Part shown: piece by piece, positions 30,283 to 38,008 of the stretch | Position numbering within the stretch: position 1 is the first letter of the stretch | How the letters are laid out: every line of letters starts with the position of its first letter | DNA from: Shinella granuli | Lineage (GTDB): Bacteria > Pseudomonadota > Alphaproteobacteria > Rhizobiales > Rhizobiaceae | Direction of reading: 5' to 3' | Length of the DNA: 64,000 bases | Assembly (NCBI RefSeq): GCF_004341885.1 | Contig: NZ_SLVX01000001.1 | Location: forward strand, 558,001 to 622,000 | Position numbers and translations under genes: made by a program | The notes under the pieces: model-generated | Databases searched by the model: none | What the model saw: the letters and a program-made list of their open reading frames with translations, nothing else | What the model was told of the DNA's origin: nothing

Positions 30283-30465
30283 CCCGGCCCTCAAGGGGAG
30301 AGGGCCGGCAGGCCAGAGGGGGGATCTCGCCATATGCCGCAAGCCGAAGGAACGACCTACGCGGCAGGCTTTTCCTTCACATTGTGAATGTTGCTTGCGG
30401 AAGCGGGCGCGGCATCGCCGTCGCCCCGCCTGCGGGGAGAAGGCGGCGGCAGCCGGATGAGGGGC
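30283..30465. repeat. palindromic intergenic elements, one reaching into a CDS
   Basis: Element copies at 30283-30324 (CCGGCCCTC...GAGAGGGCCGG hairpin) and 30423-30465 (CCCCGCCTGCGGGG hairpin with GATGAGGGGC end). The second lies inside the minus-strand small gene at 30357-30656 and supplies its C-terminal codons. Confidence 0.65.
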
Positions 30466-30656
30466 GCGGTCCAGCGGCGCTCCCTGACCTGTGGCAGCAG
30501 GGCATAGCCGCGCTCGCTGCCTTCGACCAAGGTCAGCCCCACATCGCGCAGCAGCCGTATATCCCGCCGCGCAACGAGCAGCCGCAAGGCCTCCCGCTCC
30601 GCCTGCCTGCGGCGAAACCGCATCCATTGTTCCAAGAGTTTTGCGATGATTCCCAT
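30357..30656 (-). CDS. DUF1127-like small protein with repeat-derived tail
   Basis: A 99-residue protein. The N-terminal 60 residues are like DUF1127 (QWMRFRRRQAEREALRLL, then VARRDIRLLRDVGL). The C-terminal 35 residues (beginning LIRLPPPSPRRRGDGD) come from translation of a dispersed palindromic element, so the ancestral gene probably stopped earlier. It is divergent from a LysR gene, the same arrangement as at 14.5 kb. Function unknown. The domain call is tentative because the match is short. Confidence 0.6.
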   Translation of the reverse strand: MGIIAKLLEQWMRFRRRQAEREALRLLVARRDIRLLRDVGLTLVEGSERGYALLPQVRERRWTAPLIRLPPPSPRRRGDGDAAPASASNIHNVKEKPAA

Positions 30657-30705
30657 GGCCTTGCCTTCCCTTTCAGGACAAAGCCAAGCAAAACCGTAGA
30701 CATTT

Positions 30706-30718
30706 CACAAACGAATAG
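30706..30718. promoter_or_regulatory. CACAAACGAATAG element between the LysR and DUF1127-like genes
   Basis: Shares the 10-mer CAAACGAATA with 14259-14268, beside the other LysR/DUF1127 pair. It is 36 bases from the LysR start and 50 from the small gene start, a suitable place for a LysR operator. Confidence 0.4.
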
Positions 30719-30753
30719 CGATTATGGCAGGCATCAGGAAAAGCGATGGCGTC

Positions 30754-31638
30754 ATGTACCCACCTCTCGAAAGCGACCTGCTCCGCATCTTCGTTGCCGT
30801 CGCCCAGGCCGGCAATGTCACCCATGCCGCCGAAAGGCTTGGGCGAACGCAGTCGGCGATCAGCATGCAGGTGCGCAAGCTGGAGGACTCGGTGGGCGCG
30901 ACGCTCTTCGAGCGCGGCCCGCGCGGCGTCGCCCTGACGCGGGAGGGCCAGCGGCTGCTGCCCTATGCGCGGCGCATCGTCGGGCTCGTCGACGAGACCA
31001 CGGCGGCGATGCGCACGGTGCCGCTGGACGGGCCGGTGCGCGTCGGCATCCCCGAGGAATACAACCAGACGGTCCTGCCCAATGCGCTGGCCGCCTTCGC
31101 GGAAATCCATCCGGATACCGAGGTGACGGTGCTGTGCGGCTACACCGCCCAGCAGATGGCAGCGCTTGAGGCCGACGAACTGGACCTTGCCATCATCTTC
31201 GACTGGTGCGACGGGGTTTCCGGCGAGCTTCTGGCGATCGATCCGACGGTCTGGGTCACCTCCGTGGCGCACAACCGGCATCTGGAGCGCCCCATGCCGA
31301 TCGCCGTCTACTGGCGTTCGAGCTGGTGCCGGGACTTTGCCCTGCGCTCGCTGGAGCGGCACGCGATCCCCTACCGCATCGCCTATACCTGCGACACCAG
31401 CGGCGGGCTGCGCTCGGCGGTGGCAAGCGGGCTTGCCGTCGCGCCGCTCTCCCGCAGCAACATCCCGCCCGGCACGCGCGAGCTGACCGCGGCGGACGGC
31501 TTCCCGCCGATCGATTCCTCCCGCGTCGTGCTGAAGCGCAATCCGCGGCGCGGCGGGCCGACGATCGACGGCATGGCCGACATGATCCGCAAATCCTTCG
31601 GCCCGCTGGCGGTGCCGGCGGATCAGGCCTTCGGATAG
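30754..31638 (+). CDS. LysR family transcriptional regulator
   Basis: A regulator of 294 residues with the LysR winged helix-turn-helix at residues about 5-65 (LLRIFVAVAQAGNVTHAAERL, TQSAISMQVRKLEDSVG) and the effector-binding domain after residue 85. ATG 30754 (MYPPLES) is used; ATG 30724 would add ten residues, and neither has a strong ribosome site. It resembles the LysR at 14620 in sequence pattern and in being divergent from a DUF1127-type gene, so the two may control a common class of target. It overlaps the convergent gene at 31623 by 16 bases. Confidence 0.88.
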   Translation: MYPPLESDLLRIFVAVAQAGNVTHAAERLGRTQSAISMQVRKLEDSVGATLFERGPRGVALTREGQRLLPYARRIVGLVDETTAAMRTVPLDGPVRVGIPEEYNQTVLPNALAAFAEIHPDTEVTVLCGYTAQQMAALEADELDLAIIFDWCDGVSGELLAIDPTVWVTSVAHNRHLERPMPIAVYWRSSWCRDFALRSLERHAIPYRIAYTCDTSGGLRSAVASGLAVAPLSRSNIPPGTRELTAADGFPPIDSSRVVLKRNPRRGGPTIDGMADMIRKSFGPLAVPADQAFG

Positions 31639-31970
31639 GCCTTTTCAAGGCCACCGGAGCGGGTGAGGCCCGCGCGGAAGGCGGCATGGGCGGCATGCTG
31701 GCTGGAGCGGGCCGCCTCGGTCAGCCGCATCTGCAGGCGTGCCGGCGCCGTCTCGCCCAGCCATTCGCCGAGCCTTTCCAGCTTCAGGGAATTGAGGAAA
31801 CGGGCGGCGGCGGCGCGGTCGAGATACAGGTCGAGGCCTTCGAGCAGGTTCTCGTCCTGCTTGGGATTTTCCATCAGGAGGCGCAGATAGGCTTGGTCGG
31901 CTTCGCCGAGGGCAGCCAGCTTGTCGGCCACGGTCTCCCGGTCGGGAAAGGCTGCAAGATCGGCGCTCAT
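31623..31970 (-). CDS. hypothetical protein (115 aa)
   Basis: A 115-residue, mostly helical, soluble protein with a clear ribosome site (GGAGACG just before ATG 31970). It has no cysteine, signal peptide or recognised domain. The sequence is Leu and Ala-rich with charged surfaces, like small helical-bundle proteins. The 3' end overlaps the LysR gene by 16 bases in convergent orientation. No function can be proposed. Confidence 0.65.
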   Translation of the reverse strand: MSADLAAFPDRETVADKLAALGEADQAYLRLLMENPKQDENLLEGLDLYLDRAAAARFLNSLKLERLGEWLGETAPARLQMRLTEAARSSQHAAHAAFRAGLTRSGGLEKAYPKA

Positions 31971-32101
31971 GATCGTCTCCCAAGAATCGTTCTGACTTCT
32001 ATTTCTAACGCAATTCCGGACGCAAGACCGCTGCGCACTCTTGCTGGAATTGCTCTGGATAGGACAGGGAGAAAGCGGGTCGCAAGCCTGTGACCGAATG
32101 T

Positions 32102-32143
32102 TTGGACTAAAAATCCAATATTGACAAATTATCTATCTTTGGA
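32102..32143. promoter_or_regulatory. TTGGA/TCCAA operator-like repeats before the YheO-type regulator
   Basis: TTGGA (32102-32106) and TCCAA (32114-32118) form an inverted repeat with a seven-base AT-rich centre, and another TTGGA lies at 32139-32143. TTGACA at 32121-32126 could be a -35 box. They sit just upstream of ATG 32156 and suggest self-control. Confidence 0.45.
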
Positions 32144-32155
32144 TTGTTTGCCCGC

Positions 32156-32803
32156 ATGTACGACTCATCAAATGCCGACCTGCTGCTTCGCCAGCACACC
32201 GCGACGGCCGCGGCCATCTCGACCCTGTTCTATCCCCATGCCGAGGTCGTGCTGCACGATCTCGAAACGGGGTTGATCGCCGGTATCTGGAACGCCTTTT
32301 CCGGCCGCAAGGCGGGCATGGAATCGCTCGTCGAGGAGGCGCTGGAGGAGGCCGGCGAGGGCGGCATCTACGGCCCCTATGAGAAGACCGGCGAGGACGG
32401 GCGGCGCCTGAAATCGGTGACAGCGGTGCTGAAGGACGATTTCGGCCAGGCGCTCGGCCTCTTCTGCATCAACATGGACGTGTCGCATTTCGACGCCGCG
32501 GCCAAGCTGCTTTCGGCCTTTGCCGGCGCGGCGGCCGCCCGCCCGGCATCGCTTTTCGCCGGCGACTGGCGCGAGGAGATCAACACGGCGCTGCACGACT
32601 GGCTGCGCACCCGCGGGCTGGCGCTGACGGCGCTGAAGAAGGGCGACCGGGTGGCGCTCGTCGCCGCGCTCGACGAACGCGGCCTGTTCCAGACCCGCAA
32701 TGCCGTCGACCATCTCGCCGGCCTCATCGGTGCCTCGCGCGCCTCGATCTACAATTATCTCGCCGATGCCCGGCGCCAGAGCCAGAAGGACAGGACCCCG
32801 TGA
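32156..32803 (+). CDS. YheO-like PAS domain transcriptional regulator (DauR type)
   Basis: A 215-residue regulator with an N-terminal YheO-like PAS domain (about 5-115; FYPHAEVVLHDLETGLIAGIWN and the later FCINMDV) and a C-terminal helix-turn-helix of the DauR type (about 170-205; RNAVDHLAGLIGASRASIYNYL). The family includes the D-arginine utilisation regulator of Pseudomonas. The ATG at 32156 is chosen over an upstream TTG. The stop overlaps the aminotransferase start by four bases, so the two are coupled and the regulator probably controls the enzyme. Confidence 0.88.
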   Translation: MYDSSNADLLLRQHTATAAAISTLFYPHAEVVLHDLETGLIAGIWNAFSGRKAGMESLVEEALEEAGEGGIYGPYEKTGEDGRRLKSVTAVLKDDFGQALGLFCINMDVSHFDAAAKLLSAFAGAAAARPASLFAGDWREEINTALHDWLRTRGLALTALKKGDRVALVAALDERGLFQTRNAVDHLAGLIGASRASIYNYLADARRQSQKDRTP

Positions 32804-33939
32804 CCACGCTGCCGGATTTCCGCCTCGAAACCCATTTCTCGCGCTGGGAATTCAAGGCGCGCCATCACATGACGGCAAGCGATGCCGAGACGATGACCAT
32901 GTCGGACCTCCTGGCGCTGGCTGGTCCCGAGGATCGCGAGGCCTGGGAGCGCGTCGCGCTCGGCTATACCGAGACCTGGGGCGCGCCCGAACTGCGCGAG
33001 GCCATCGCGACGACCTATGACACGCTGTCGGGCGCCGATATCCTCACCTTCGCCGGTGCGGAGGAGGGGCTCTACTGCGCCATGCTGGCGCTGCTTGCGC
33101 CCGGCGACCATGCCATCGTCACCGTGCCGAACTACCAGTCGATGGAGACGATGCCGGTCACCATATCAGGCCATGTCACGGGCATCGCGCTCCGGCCGGA
33201 AAACCGCTGGCAGCTCGATCTCGACGACGTGCGCGCCGCGCTGCGCCCCGAAACAAAACTCATCGCCGTCAATTTCCCCAACAACCCGACGGGCACCATC
33301 GCCGACCAGGCAATCTTCCACGGCCTGGTCGATCTTTGCGCCGGGCGCGGCATCCATCTCTTTTCCGACGAGGTCTATCGCGGGCTGGAGATCGACGCCG
33401 CAAAACGCCTGCCGCAGGCGGCCGACCTGTTCGACAAGGGCATTTCGCTCAACGTGATGTCCAAGGCCTACGGCCTGCCGGGCCTGCGCATCGGCTGGAT
33501 CGCCAGCAAGGACCATGCCCTGCTGGCGCGCATGGAGAAGATGAAGCACTACCTCTCCATCTGCAATGCGCGCCCCTCCGAGGTGCTGGCCGGCATCGCG
33601 ATCAAGGCGCGCGAAACGATCTTCGCCCGCAATCGCGCGCTCTGCGCGGAGAACATGGCAAGGCTCGGCGCCTTCTTCGCCGATTATCCGGATCTCTACG
33701 AATGGGCCGAGCCGGACGGCGGCTGCGTTGCCTTTCCGCGCTATCGCGGCGCCGACGGCGTCGAGGCGCATTGCCGCCGGCTGGTGGAGGAGAAGGGCGT
33801 GCTGCTGCTGCCCTCCAGCCTCTACGTCTCGGACCTCCTGCCCGTGCCGCCGGATCGCTTCCGCGTCGGCTTCGGCCGGCGCAACATGGAGGCGGGGCTG
33901 GCGGCCTGGCGGGCGTTTCTTGCTGAGGAAGCGCATTAG
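32800..33939 (+). CDS. PLP-dependent class I/II aminotransferase
   Basis: A 379-residue fold-type I aminotransferase. It shows the NNPTG motif (VNFPNNPTGTI, about 165), the Asp and Tyr of the cofactor site (HLFSDEVYRGLEI), the Schiff-base Lys in VMSKAYGLPGLRIGW near 225, and the C-terminal Arg (RFRVGFGRRN) that binds the substrate carboxylate. The start is GTG 32800, overlapping the regulator gene by four bases. The substrate is unknown; a role in basic amino acid metabolism is suggested by the DauR-like partner. Confidence 0.88.
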   Translation: MTTLPDFRLETHFSRWEFKARHHMTASDAETMTMSDLLALAGPEDREAWERVALGYTETWGAPELREAIATTYDTLSGADILTFAGAEEGLYCAMLALLAPGDHAIVTVPNYQSMETMPVTISGHVTGIALRPENRWQLDLDDVRAALRPETKLIAVNFPNNPTGTIADQAIFHGLVDLCAGRGIHLFSDEVYRGLEIDAAKRLPQAADLFDKGISLNVMSKAYGLPGLRIGWIASKDHALLARMEKMKHYLSICNARPSEVLAGIAIKARETIFARNRALCAENMARLGAFFADYPDLYEWAEPDGGCVAFPRYRGADGVEAHCRRLVEEKGVLLLPSSLYVSDLLPVPPDRFRVGFGRRNMEAGLAAWRAFLAEEAH

Positions 33940-34265
33940 CCCTTCTGCAGGATATCGGTCGCCTTGTGAGTGTCGTCGACGCCGTCGATCAGCAGCACGT
34001 CGCCATCCGCGTTGCGGGTGCGAAGCGGCAGGATCGCCTGGTAGGCGGGTGACGCGTACCAGGCCTCGGCGGCGCTGCGGCTCGGGAAGGACAGCATGAC
34101 GACGTCGCCGCAGAAGCTGCCTTCCAGCACGCGCTTGTTGCCGTCGCCGTGCAGCACGAACCGGCCGCCGAAGGGCGCCATGGTGGCGTCGATCGCCTCG
34201 AGATAGGCGATGATCTCCGCGCCGAAGGCGACATTGCGAAGGTGGGCGAGGGCGTAGGTGGTCAT
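33936..34265 (-). CDS. DUF1330 domain protein
   Basis: A 109-residue protein of the DUF1330 family, an alpha-beta dimeric ferredoxin-like fold. Visible features are the YLEAIDATMAPFGGRFVLHG segment, EGSF.GDVVMLSFPS and AEAWYASPAYQAILPLR, all typical. The biochemistry of the family is unknown. It converges with the aminotransferase gene, overlapping by four bases, and stands 170 bases from the bmt gene end. Cytoplasmic. Confidence 0.85.
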   Translation of the reverse strand: MTTYALAHLRNVAFGAEIIAYLEAIDATMAPFGGRFVLHGDGNKRVLEGSFCGDVVMLSFPSRSAAEAWYASPAYQAILPLRTRNADGDVLLIDGVDDTHKATDILQKG

Positions 34266-34435
34266 GGGGCTCTCCTGTGCGTGGCGGTATGGGAGAACCC
34301 TACGGCGCCTTCCGCAGCAGATCGATTACCTTGCAGGTAATGCCGGCGCCTATCTGCTTCCAAAGGTCAGGGCAAAGGAAAGCCGCCCGCGGCGTGGCCG
34401 GGGCGGCTGATGATCCTTCGTGCCGGCGGCTGGCC

Positions 34436-35449
34436 TCAGCCGCGGCGGCGGCTGCGTTCGCGGGCGGGCGCGGCGGCGCTTTCGTCGGCGGTCTTGTTGC
34501 GCAGCGGGCCGATCGTCTCGATGATCGCGGCGAGCGTCGGGCGTTCGCGCGGCTCGTGCGCGTCGAGCGCCACGCGCATGGCGGCAAGGTGTTCGCAGGA
34601 CGTGCCGCAGCAGCCGCCGATGATGCGTGCGCCGGCATCGCGGGCAAGGCGGGCATATTCGGCCATCAGCGGCGGCGTGCCGGAATAGTAGATTTCCGCG
34701 CCGCGATATTCCGGGATGCCGCAATTGCCCTTGACGACGACGGTCGCGGACGGGTCGGCGCCGGTCATGTCGAGCAGCGAGGAGAGGATGTCGGACGCCC
34801 CGACGCCGCAATTGGCGCCGACGGCGAGGGGACCTGCGCCGATATCGCCGGCAACGCCGTGGATATCCCGCGGATGCAGGCCCATCATCGTCTTGCCGGC
34901 CGTGTCGAACGAGCCGGTATAGACGAAGGGCAGGCCGACCTTGGTGGCGGCTTCGGCCGCGGCGCGGATTTCCTCCGGCGAGGACATGGTCTCGATCCAG
35001 GCGACGTCCGCGCCGCCGGCCTTCAGGCCCTCGATCTGCTCGGCGAAGGCGGAAACGGCGTCGTCATAGGTCATTGCGCCGAGCGGCACGAGCAGTTCGC
35101 CCGTCGGGCCGACGGAGCCGGCGACGATCACCGTGCGCGGCGCCTTGTCGGCGACCGCGCGGGCGATCTCGGCGGCCTTCCTGTTGAGGTCGAAGACGCG
35201 GTCCTGCGCATGGTGCAGCTTCAGGCGATGGCGCGTGCCGCCGAACGTGTTGGTGAGGATGATGTCCGCCCCGGCATCGACGAAGTCCTGGTGCAGCTTC
35301 GTGATGTTCTCCGGCCTGGCCTCGTTCCACAGTTCCGGCGCTTCCCCGGCTTCGAGGCCCATGGCGAAGAGCGAGGTCCCGGTCGCGCCATCGGCGAGCA
35401 GGAAGGGCTTTTCGGCAAGAAGCTGGGCAAGCGGGTTCGTCGCGGTCAT
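34436..35449 (-). CDS. bmt: betaine-homocysteine S-methyltransferase-like enzyme
   Basis: A 337-residue homocysteine S-methyltransferase. It would take a methyl group from glycine betaine or a similar donor to make methionine. The zinc ligands are visible: Cys in VGANCGVG (about 215) and the pair in IGGCCGTS near residue 280. The start motif LADGATGTSLF is typical. Rhizobial Bmt proteins of this type have been shown to use glycine betaine, and that is the basis for the symbol. ATG 35449 is chosen from the AAGG spacing; ATG 35455 is alternative. The tail (ARERSRRRG) is Arg-rich, like three other proteins of the C1 set. A palindrome at 35478 lies in its promoter. Confidence 0.88.
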   Translation of the reverse strand: MTATNPLAQLLAEKPFLLADGATGTSLFAMGLEAGEAPELWNEARPENITKLHQDFVDAGADIILTNTFGGTRHRLKLHHAQDRVFDLNRKAAEIARAVADKAPRTVIVAGSVGPTGELLVPLGAMTYDDAVSAFAEQIEGLKAGGADVAWIETMSSPEEIRAAAEAATKVGLPFVYTGSFDTAGKTMMGLHPRDIHGVAGDIGAGPLAVGANCGVGASDILSSLLDMTGADPSATVVVKGNCGIPEYRGAEIYYSGTPPLMAEYARLARDAGARIIGGCCGTSCEHLAAMRVALDAHEPRERPTLAAIIETIGPLRNKTADESAAAPARERSRRRG

Positions 35450-35477
35450 CGGCATATCCTTCTGTTTGTCACATCAT

Positions 35478-35493
35478 ATAAAGATTTCTTTAT
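35478..35493. promoter_or_regulatory. perfect palindrome ATAAAGATTTCTTTAT upstream of bmt
   Basis: ATAAAGA and TCTTTAT flank two Ts, 29 bases before the bmt start. The form resembles operators known for ArsR-family regulators of the SAM cycle that respond to S-adenosylhomocysteine. That link is from memory of the motif type and needs checking, but the symmetry and the position before a methionine-forming gene are clear. Confidence 0.6.
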
Positions 35494-35582
35494 GTGATTG
35501 CAATGATGGATTGGCGGCAAAGAAGAGGGTGTCCCGGAGGACGCTTCCAGTCGACGGGAATCCAGGTGACTCCCTCTCCTCC

Positions 35583-35656
35583 GTCATGGTCGGGCTCGAC
35601 CCGGCCATCCACAGCCTGGGTGCCGAGTGAACCCTCGGGTCAAGCCCGAGGGTGAC
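35583..35656. repeat. palindromic element of a second family (TCGGGTCGAGCCCGA type)
   Basis: Two related hairpins (35583-35606 and 35634-35656), each with a core like GGTCGGGCTCGACC or CTCGGGTCAAGCCCGAG and a GTCAT or GTGAC end. The same family, better preserved, occurs at 46754-46923. It occupies the gap between bmt and the ABC transporter. Confidence 0.65.
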
Positions 35657-35740
35657 GAAGGAGAGGGAGGAATGCGAGGAGAGGGAAAAGAGGGAAGAGG
35701 GGGAAGAGGGGGAAGAGGGGAAGAGGGTGAGGAGAGGGAG
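35657..35740 (+). repeat. 84-base polypurine (GA-rich) tract
   Basis: The + strand is almost pure purine, with only four pyrimidines, in repeated GAGGGAAGAGGG-like units. It lies directly after a palindromic element and before the end of the ABC ATPase gene. There is no coding signal. Such tracts can form triplexes and vary in length. Confidence 0.75.
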
Positions 35741-35804
35741 CAGGCCCATTCCCAAACGAGGAGAGGGCGCCCCGGGCGCCCTCTCTGTTCGTCTGCCGGG
35801 CGGT

Positions 35805-36848
35805 TCAGGCCGCTTGCGCCTCGTGGCTCGTGGGCGTCACCATGCTGGAGATGATGGCGCTGAGGCTGAGCGCGCCGATCGGGCGGCCGGCTTCGTCGAC
35901 GACATGGGCGAGCGTCTGGTTGGCCGCCGTCATGGCGCGGGCGGCCATTTCGAGCACCGTGCCCTTGGCGATCGGCATGCCCTCGGGATTGCCCGAGAGC
36001 GGCGCCATGATCGTCTCGACGTTGACGACGCGGCCGCGGTTCACCTCTTTCACGAAGGCGGTGATGTATTCGTCCGCCGGGTTCAGCACGATCTCCTGAC
36101 CGGTGCCCTGCTGCACGACCATGCCGTCGCGCAGGATCGCGATCTTGTCGCCGAGGCGCAGCGCCTCGTCGAGATCGTGGGTGATGAAGACCACGGTCTT
36201 CTTCAGCTCCTTCTGCAGGTCGAGCAGCACGGTCTGCATGTCGACGCGGATCAAGGGGTCGAGCGCCGAATAGGCTTCGTCCATCAAGAGGATGTCGGCG
36301 TCGTTGGTCAGCGCCCGGGCAAGGCCCACGCGCTGCTGCATGCCGCCCGAAAGCTGGTTCGGATAGTGGTTCTCGAAGCCGGCGAGGCCGACGCGGGCGA
36401 TCCACTGCCTGGCGCGCTTCTCACGCTCCGCCTGCGCCACGCCCTGGATCTCCAGGCCGTAGACGGTGTTTTCCAGGACCGTGCGGTGCGGCAGCAGCGC
36501 GAATTTCTGGAACACCATCGCCGTCTTGTGCCGGCGGAATTCGCGCAGGTCGTTCTCGCTCATCTTGCAGACGTCGACGCCGTCATAGAGCACCTCTCCG
36601 GCGGTCGGGTCGATCAGCCGGTTGATGTGGCGGATCAGCGTCGATTTCCCCGAGCCGGACAGGCCCATCACCACCATGATGCCGCCGGCGGGCATGGAGA
36701 TGTTGATGTCGCGCAGGCCCAGCACATGGCCGTATTTCTGGTTCAGTTCCGCCTTGCCGAGGCCGTTCTTGACCGCATCGACATAGTCGCCGCCCCGCGG
36801 GCCGAAGATCTTGTAGAGATTGCGGACCTCGATTGCATGACTAACCAT
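35805..36848 (-). CDS. quaternary-amine (proline/glycine betaine-type) ABC transporter ATP-binding protein
   Basis: A 347-residue ATPase of the ProV/ChoV type. Walker A is GLSGSGKST (62-70), the signature is LSGGMQQRVGLARAL, and Walker B is ILLMDEAYSALDP. The C-terminal 90 residues have a CBS-like regulatory segment, as in osmoprotectant ATPases. It overlaps the permease gene by eight bases, so the two are coupled. The substrate is inferred to be a betaine or choline. It resembles ChoV in length, but the binding protein differs, so no symbol is given. Confidence 0.9.
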   Translation of the reverse strand: MVSHAIEVRNLYKIFGPRGGDYVDAVKNGLGKAELNQKYGHVLGLRDINISMPAGGIMVVMGLSGSGKSTLIRHINRLIDPTAGEVLYDGVDVCKMSENDLREFRRHKTAMVFQKFALLPHRTVLENTVYGLEIQGVAQAEREKRARQWIARVGLAGFENHYPNQLSGGMQQRVGLARALTNDADILLMDEAYSALDPLIRVDMQTVLLDLQKELKKTVVFITHDLDEALRLGDKIAILRDGMVVQQGTGQEIVLNPADEYITAFVKEVNRGRVVNVETIMAPLSGNPEGMPIAKGTVLEMAARAMTAANQTLAHVVDEAGRPIGALSLSAIISSMVTPTSHEAQAA

Positions 36849-37752
36849 GAATTACCTCCGAATGCTTCTGCAGCCGCTTGCCATAGGCCTGGCTTGTACG
36901 GTCAAAGATGATGGCGATGGCCACGAGCGCGAACCCGTTGAGGAACCCGACCGTGAAGAACTGGTTGTTGATGGCCTGCAGCACGTTCTTGCCGAGCCCC
37001 CCGACGCCGACCATCGAGGCGACGACGACCATGGCGAGCGACATCATGATGGTCTGGTTGATGCCGGCCATGATGGTGGGCAGGGCGAGCGGCATCTGCA
37101 CGTTCCTCAGCTTCTGCCAGCCGGAGGAGCCGAAGGCGTCGGCCGCTTCCAGCACTTCCTTGTCGACGAGGCGGATGCCGAGATTGGTGAGGCGGATCAT
37201 CGGCGGCACGGCATAGATGACGACCGCGATGAGGCCCGGCACCTTGCCGATGCCGAAGATCATGACGACGGGGATGAGGTAGACGAAGCTCGGCATCGTC
37301 TGCATCACGTCGAGGACCGGGTTGACGAAGGACTGCACCCGGTCGGAGCGGGCCATGAGAATGCCGATCGGGATGCCGACGATGACGGCGATCAGCGTAC
37401 AGACCGTCACCATGGCGAGCGTCACCATCGTGTCGTTCCACAGGCCGAGCAGCCCGATGGCGAACATGGAGAGGGCGGTGCCGACGGTGATCTTGATGTT
37501 GCGGCTGCCGAAATAGACGATGGCCAGCATCGCGATCAGGATGATCGGCCAGGGCGAGCTGACGAACAGCCGCTCCAGATAGTTCAGGAACCACTGCAAT
37601 GGCTGGACCATCGCATCGATGATGTTGACGTAACTCCTGACGAGGCTCTTGAAGCCGTCGTCTATGACTTTTCTTGCGCCGCGGATGCTGGCGTCACTGA
37701 AGGCTGGAAACTTGCAAAGAAAGCCTGGCAACAGTTCGCATAAGCCTGCCAT
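36841..37752 (-). CDS. quaternary-amine ABC transporter permease (ProW/ChoW type)
   Basis: A 303-residue inner-membrane permease with about six helices and the ABC EAA loop (VDKEVLEAADAFGSSGWQKLRNVQMPLALPTIMAGINQ split over about residues 190-230). The N-terminal 50 residues are cytoplasmic with short cysteines (LCELLPGFLCKF). It pairs with the ATPase gene, sharing eight bases, and the binding-protein gene lies 256 bases upstream. The match to betaine or choline permeases is by length and motif. Confidence 0.9.
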   Translation of the reverse strand: MAGLCELLPGFLCKFPAFSDASIRGARKVIDDGFKSLVRSYVNIIDAMVQPLQWFLNYLERLFVSSPWPIILIAMLAIVYFGSRNIKITVGTALSMFAIGLLGLWNDTMVTLAMVTVCTLIAVIVGIPIGILMARSDRVQSFVNPVLDVMQTMPSFVYLIPVVMIFGIGKVPGLIAVVIYAVPPMIRLTNLGIRLVDKEVLEAADAFGSSGWQKLRNVQMPLALPTIMAGINQTIMMSLAMVVVASMVGVGGLGKNVLQAINNQFFTVGFLNGFALVAIAIIFDRTSQAYGKRLQKHSEVIHG

Positions 37753-37973
37753 CCTCTTCCCCTCTTCTACCGGAAGTTATTGTCCCGCACCGCAAGAGCG
37801 CTTTCTTGCCTTGCGAACGGGACGGCGCGCACAGGGATATTCTTGTTCTGGTTCCCGGCTTGCAGTCCGTCTTCTCACGAACTGCCGCTTGATACTGTGC
37901 TGTTTGCGACCTCTGCAGTTTTTTGAGCGGGCGTCGGGCGGTTTGCCTGCACCCTCGTTCAGGTCGCCGGAAA

Positions 37974-37999
37974 GCCGGCAGCCGGAAAGGGCTGCCGGC
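37974..37999 (-). terminator. hairpin between the binding-protein and permease genes
   Basis: GCCGGCAGCC and GGCTGCCGGC (37974-37983, 37990-37999) pair ten bases past the binding-protein stop, followed on the minus strand by only TTT. It may be a partial terminator or an mRNA 3' stabiliser that lets the binding protein be made in excess. Confidence 0.45.
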
Positions 38000-38008
38000 A
38001 GGCCGTCG

